From contig SCMT01000021.1 of assembly GCA_005502915.1 (NCBI GenBank), positions 1 to 64,000 on the forward strand: a stretch of 64,000 nt of DNA, read 5' to 3'. The notes below the pieces were generated by a model, which was given only the letters and a program-made list of their open reading frames with translations, searched no databases and was not told the DNA's origin. A program made the position numbers and the translations under genes. Positions 63,072 through 64,000 of the stretch are shown piece by piece. This stretch comes from Lysobacteraceae bacterium 2PB. GTDB lineage: Bacteria > Pseudomonadota > Gammaproteobacteria > Xanthomonadales > Xanthomonadaceae. The first letter of the stretch is position 1; every line of letters starts with the position of its first letter.

Positions 63072-64000
63072 TCAGACCTTGATGTCCATCGGCTCCACCT
63101 TGGCCGCCGGTAGCAGGCGCTGCGTGAAGTACTTGTCCTGGAAATACTTGATCTTGTCGCACAGCACGGGGTGCGGGATGCCTTCGTAGAAGAAGATCTC
63201 CTTGTCGAAGCCGATCGCCTTGAGCTCCTGCGGCAGCATCAGCGCGCGGCGTTCCTCGGACTCGCTGCGGCTGAATTCGCGGCCGCGGGTGAAGCTGTCC
63301 TTCTTGACCGTGGTGTAGCCGAGCATCTCGGAGTAGTCGTTCGCGTCCTGCTGCTCGCGCGGCGCGTACACGATCTGCATCGCGTGGTTGGTGATCATCG
63401 TGCGCGACAGATCCTTGCCGTAGGTCGCGTCCAGCTGCGACATGCTCTGGATGATCGGCAGCAGGCGGATGTTGTAGCCGGCCATGTAGGACACGGCGGT
63501 CGCGATGATGTCGACCTTGCCGATGGCGGTGAACTCGTCCATCAGCAGCAGGCACTGGTGCTTCAGCTCCTTGTTGTTCTGCGGCAGCTCCTTGGTGTTG
63601 AGGTTGATGAGCTGGCTGAAGAACAGGTTGATGATCAGGCGGCTCTCGGCCAGCTTGTTCGGCTGGATGCCGATGTAGATCGTCATCTTCTTCTTGCGCA
63701 CGTCGGTGAGCAGGAAGTCGTCGGCGCTGGTCACCGCGTCGAGGATCGGGTTGATGAAACCGTTCAGCGGCTCCTTGAACGTGCCAAGGATCGAGGCGAA
63801 GGTTTCGTCGGCCTGCGACAGCATGCCCGCGAACGCGGTCTTCGCGTGGCTGCTCAGGAACGGTCGCTGCGACAGGTCCTTGAGGAAGGGCTTGAGTTCG
63901 CTCTGGCCGTCGCCCGAGGACAGGCGGTACACCGCGCCCAGCGACGGCGGCTTCGAGAACGGGAAGCCGATCTTCTGGTCGTCCTCGTATTTCTCGAACA
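63072..64000 (-). CDS. virD4: VirD4-type type IV secretion coupling ATPase, C-terminal part
   Basis: The frame is open to the window edge (about 309 residues, N-terminus missing). MTIYIGIQPNKLAESRLIIN then LFFSQLINLN, Walker B CLLLMDEFTAIG, the coupling-protein motif YMAGYNIRLLPIIQSMSQLD, and MQIVYAPREQQDANDYSEML are standard VirD4/TraG. VirD4 recruits substrates (DNA or effector proteins) to the type IV channel. In xanthomonads this class serves the bacteria-killing X-T4SS. Walker A lies outside the window. Bases 62952-63071 upstream of the amidohydrolase hold only a GCCACGGC/GCCGTGGC hairpin (63025-63055). Confidence 0.9.
   Translation of the reverse strand, partial: FEKYEDDQKIGFPFSKPPSLGAVYRLSSGDGQSELKPFLKDLSQRPFLSSHAKTAFAGMLSQADETFASILGTFKEPLNGFINPILDAVTSADDFLLTDVRKKKMTIYIGIQPNKLAESRLIINLFFSQLINLNTKELPQNNKELKHQCLLLMDEFTAIGKVDIIATAVSYMAGYNIRLLPIIQSMSQLDATYGKDLSRTMITNHAMQIVYAPREQQDANDYSEMLGYTTVKKDSFTRGREFSRSESEERRALMLPQELKAIGFDKEIFFYEGIPHPVLCDKIKYFQDKYFTQRLLPAAKVEPMDIKV

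Overview
The window is GC-rich chromosomal DNA (roughly two-thirds G+C by eye) with a gammaproteobacterial, most likely Xanthomonadaceae/Lysobacteraceae (Lysobacter- or Luteimonas-like), gene content. The main clues are the exbB-exbD-msbA-lpxK-kdsB order, a PrxQ-type Bcp beside gcvR and dapA with a BamC-like lipoprotein, and uvrC-pgsA followed by tRNA-Gly, tRNA-Cys and tRNA-Leu, the same order as E. coli uvrC-pgsA-glyW-cysT-leuZ. The assignment rests on synteny and protein character only; no database was searched.

Layout. 1-53 is the start of an IS3-type transposase cut by the window edge. 187-6164 holds a periplasmic glycerophosphodiesterase and a MarR-EmrA-EmrB-outer-membrane-factor drug efflux operon, with a palindromic operator over the MarR promoter. 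6252-19231 holds DNA-repair endonuclease V, a threonine-synthase-like enzyme, nucleotide-sugar genes (a UDP-glucuronate-4-epimerase-like enzyme, a nucleotide-sugar dehydrogenase, galE), thiD, a PhoH/PIN ATPase, PrxQ and GcvR. 19556-26217 holds dapA-bamC, two membrane proteins, a DadA-like oxidase, hutG and an EamA transporter. It also carries a 267-bp element that can fold entirely into a three-way junction (23870-24136).

26.2-33.1 kb is the accessory part. It is a one-direction (+) series of short, mostly unrelated genes of unlike base composition, beginning with an AT-rich PD-(D/E)XK-nuclease-like gene. The genes are interleaved with three copies of a 250-320 bp hairpin-rich composite repeat, partial copies of the same repeat, and three versions (one whole, two broken) of a tiny 62-residue gene. 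This is the best candidate for something undescribed.

33.1-36.8 kb carries a secreted beta-helix protein, a trypsin-like protease, small membrane proteins and a phosphodiesterase. 36.9-49.0 kb is a long co-directional run: comEC, then exbB/exbD, the lipid A flippase MsbA, LpxK, KdsB, a low-molecular-weight phosphatase, an NHL-repeat protein, UvrC and PgsA. Many of these genes overlap by 4 bases, which suggests translational coupling. The three tRNA genes follow. The last has the 3' third of itself plus its downstream flank duplicated about 100 bp further on.

49.6-63 kb carries a GltB-like FMN protein, a DUF885 hydrolase pair, a YhhQ-type transporter with a DUF502 protein, a Ser/Thr kinase fused to an FGE-sulfatase-like domain, a thioesterase-like protein and CnoX. 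It also holds a five-gene, fully overlapping operon of three related membrane proteins, a small XRE regulator and a DUF998 protein, with a palindromic operator on its promoter. A SemiSWEET transporter and a secreted amidohydrolase follow. The right edge (63072-64000) is the C-terminal part of a VirD4-type coupling ATPase, so a type IV secretion locus probably continues outside the window.
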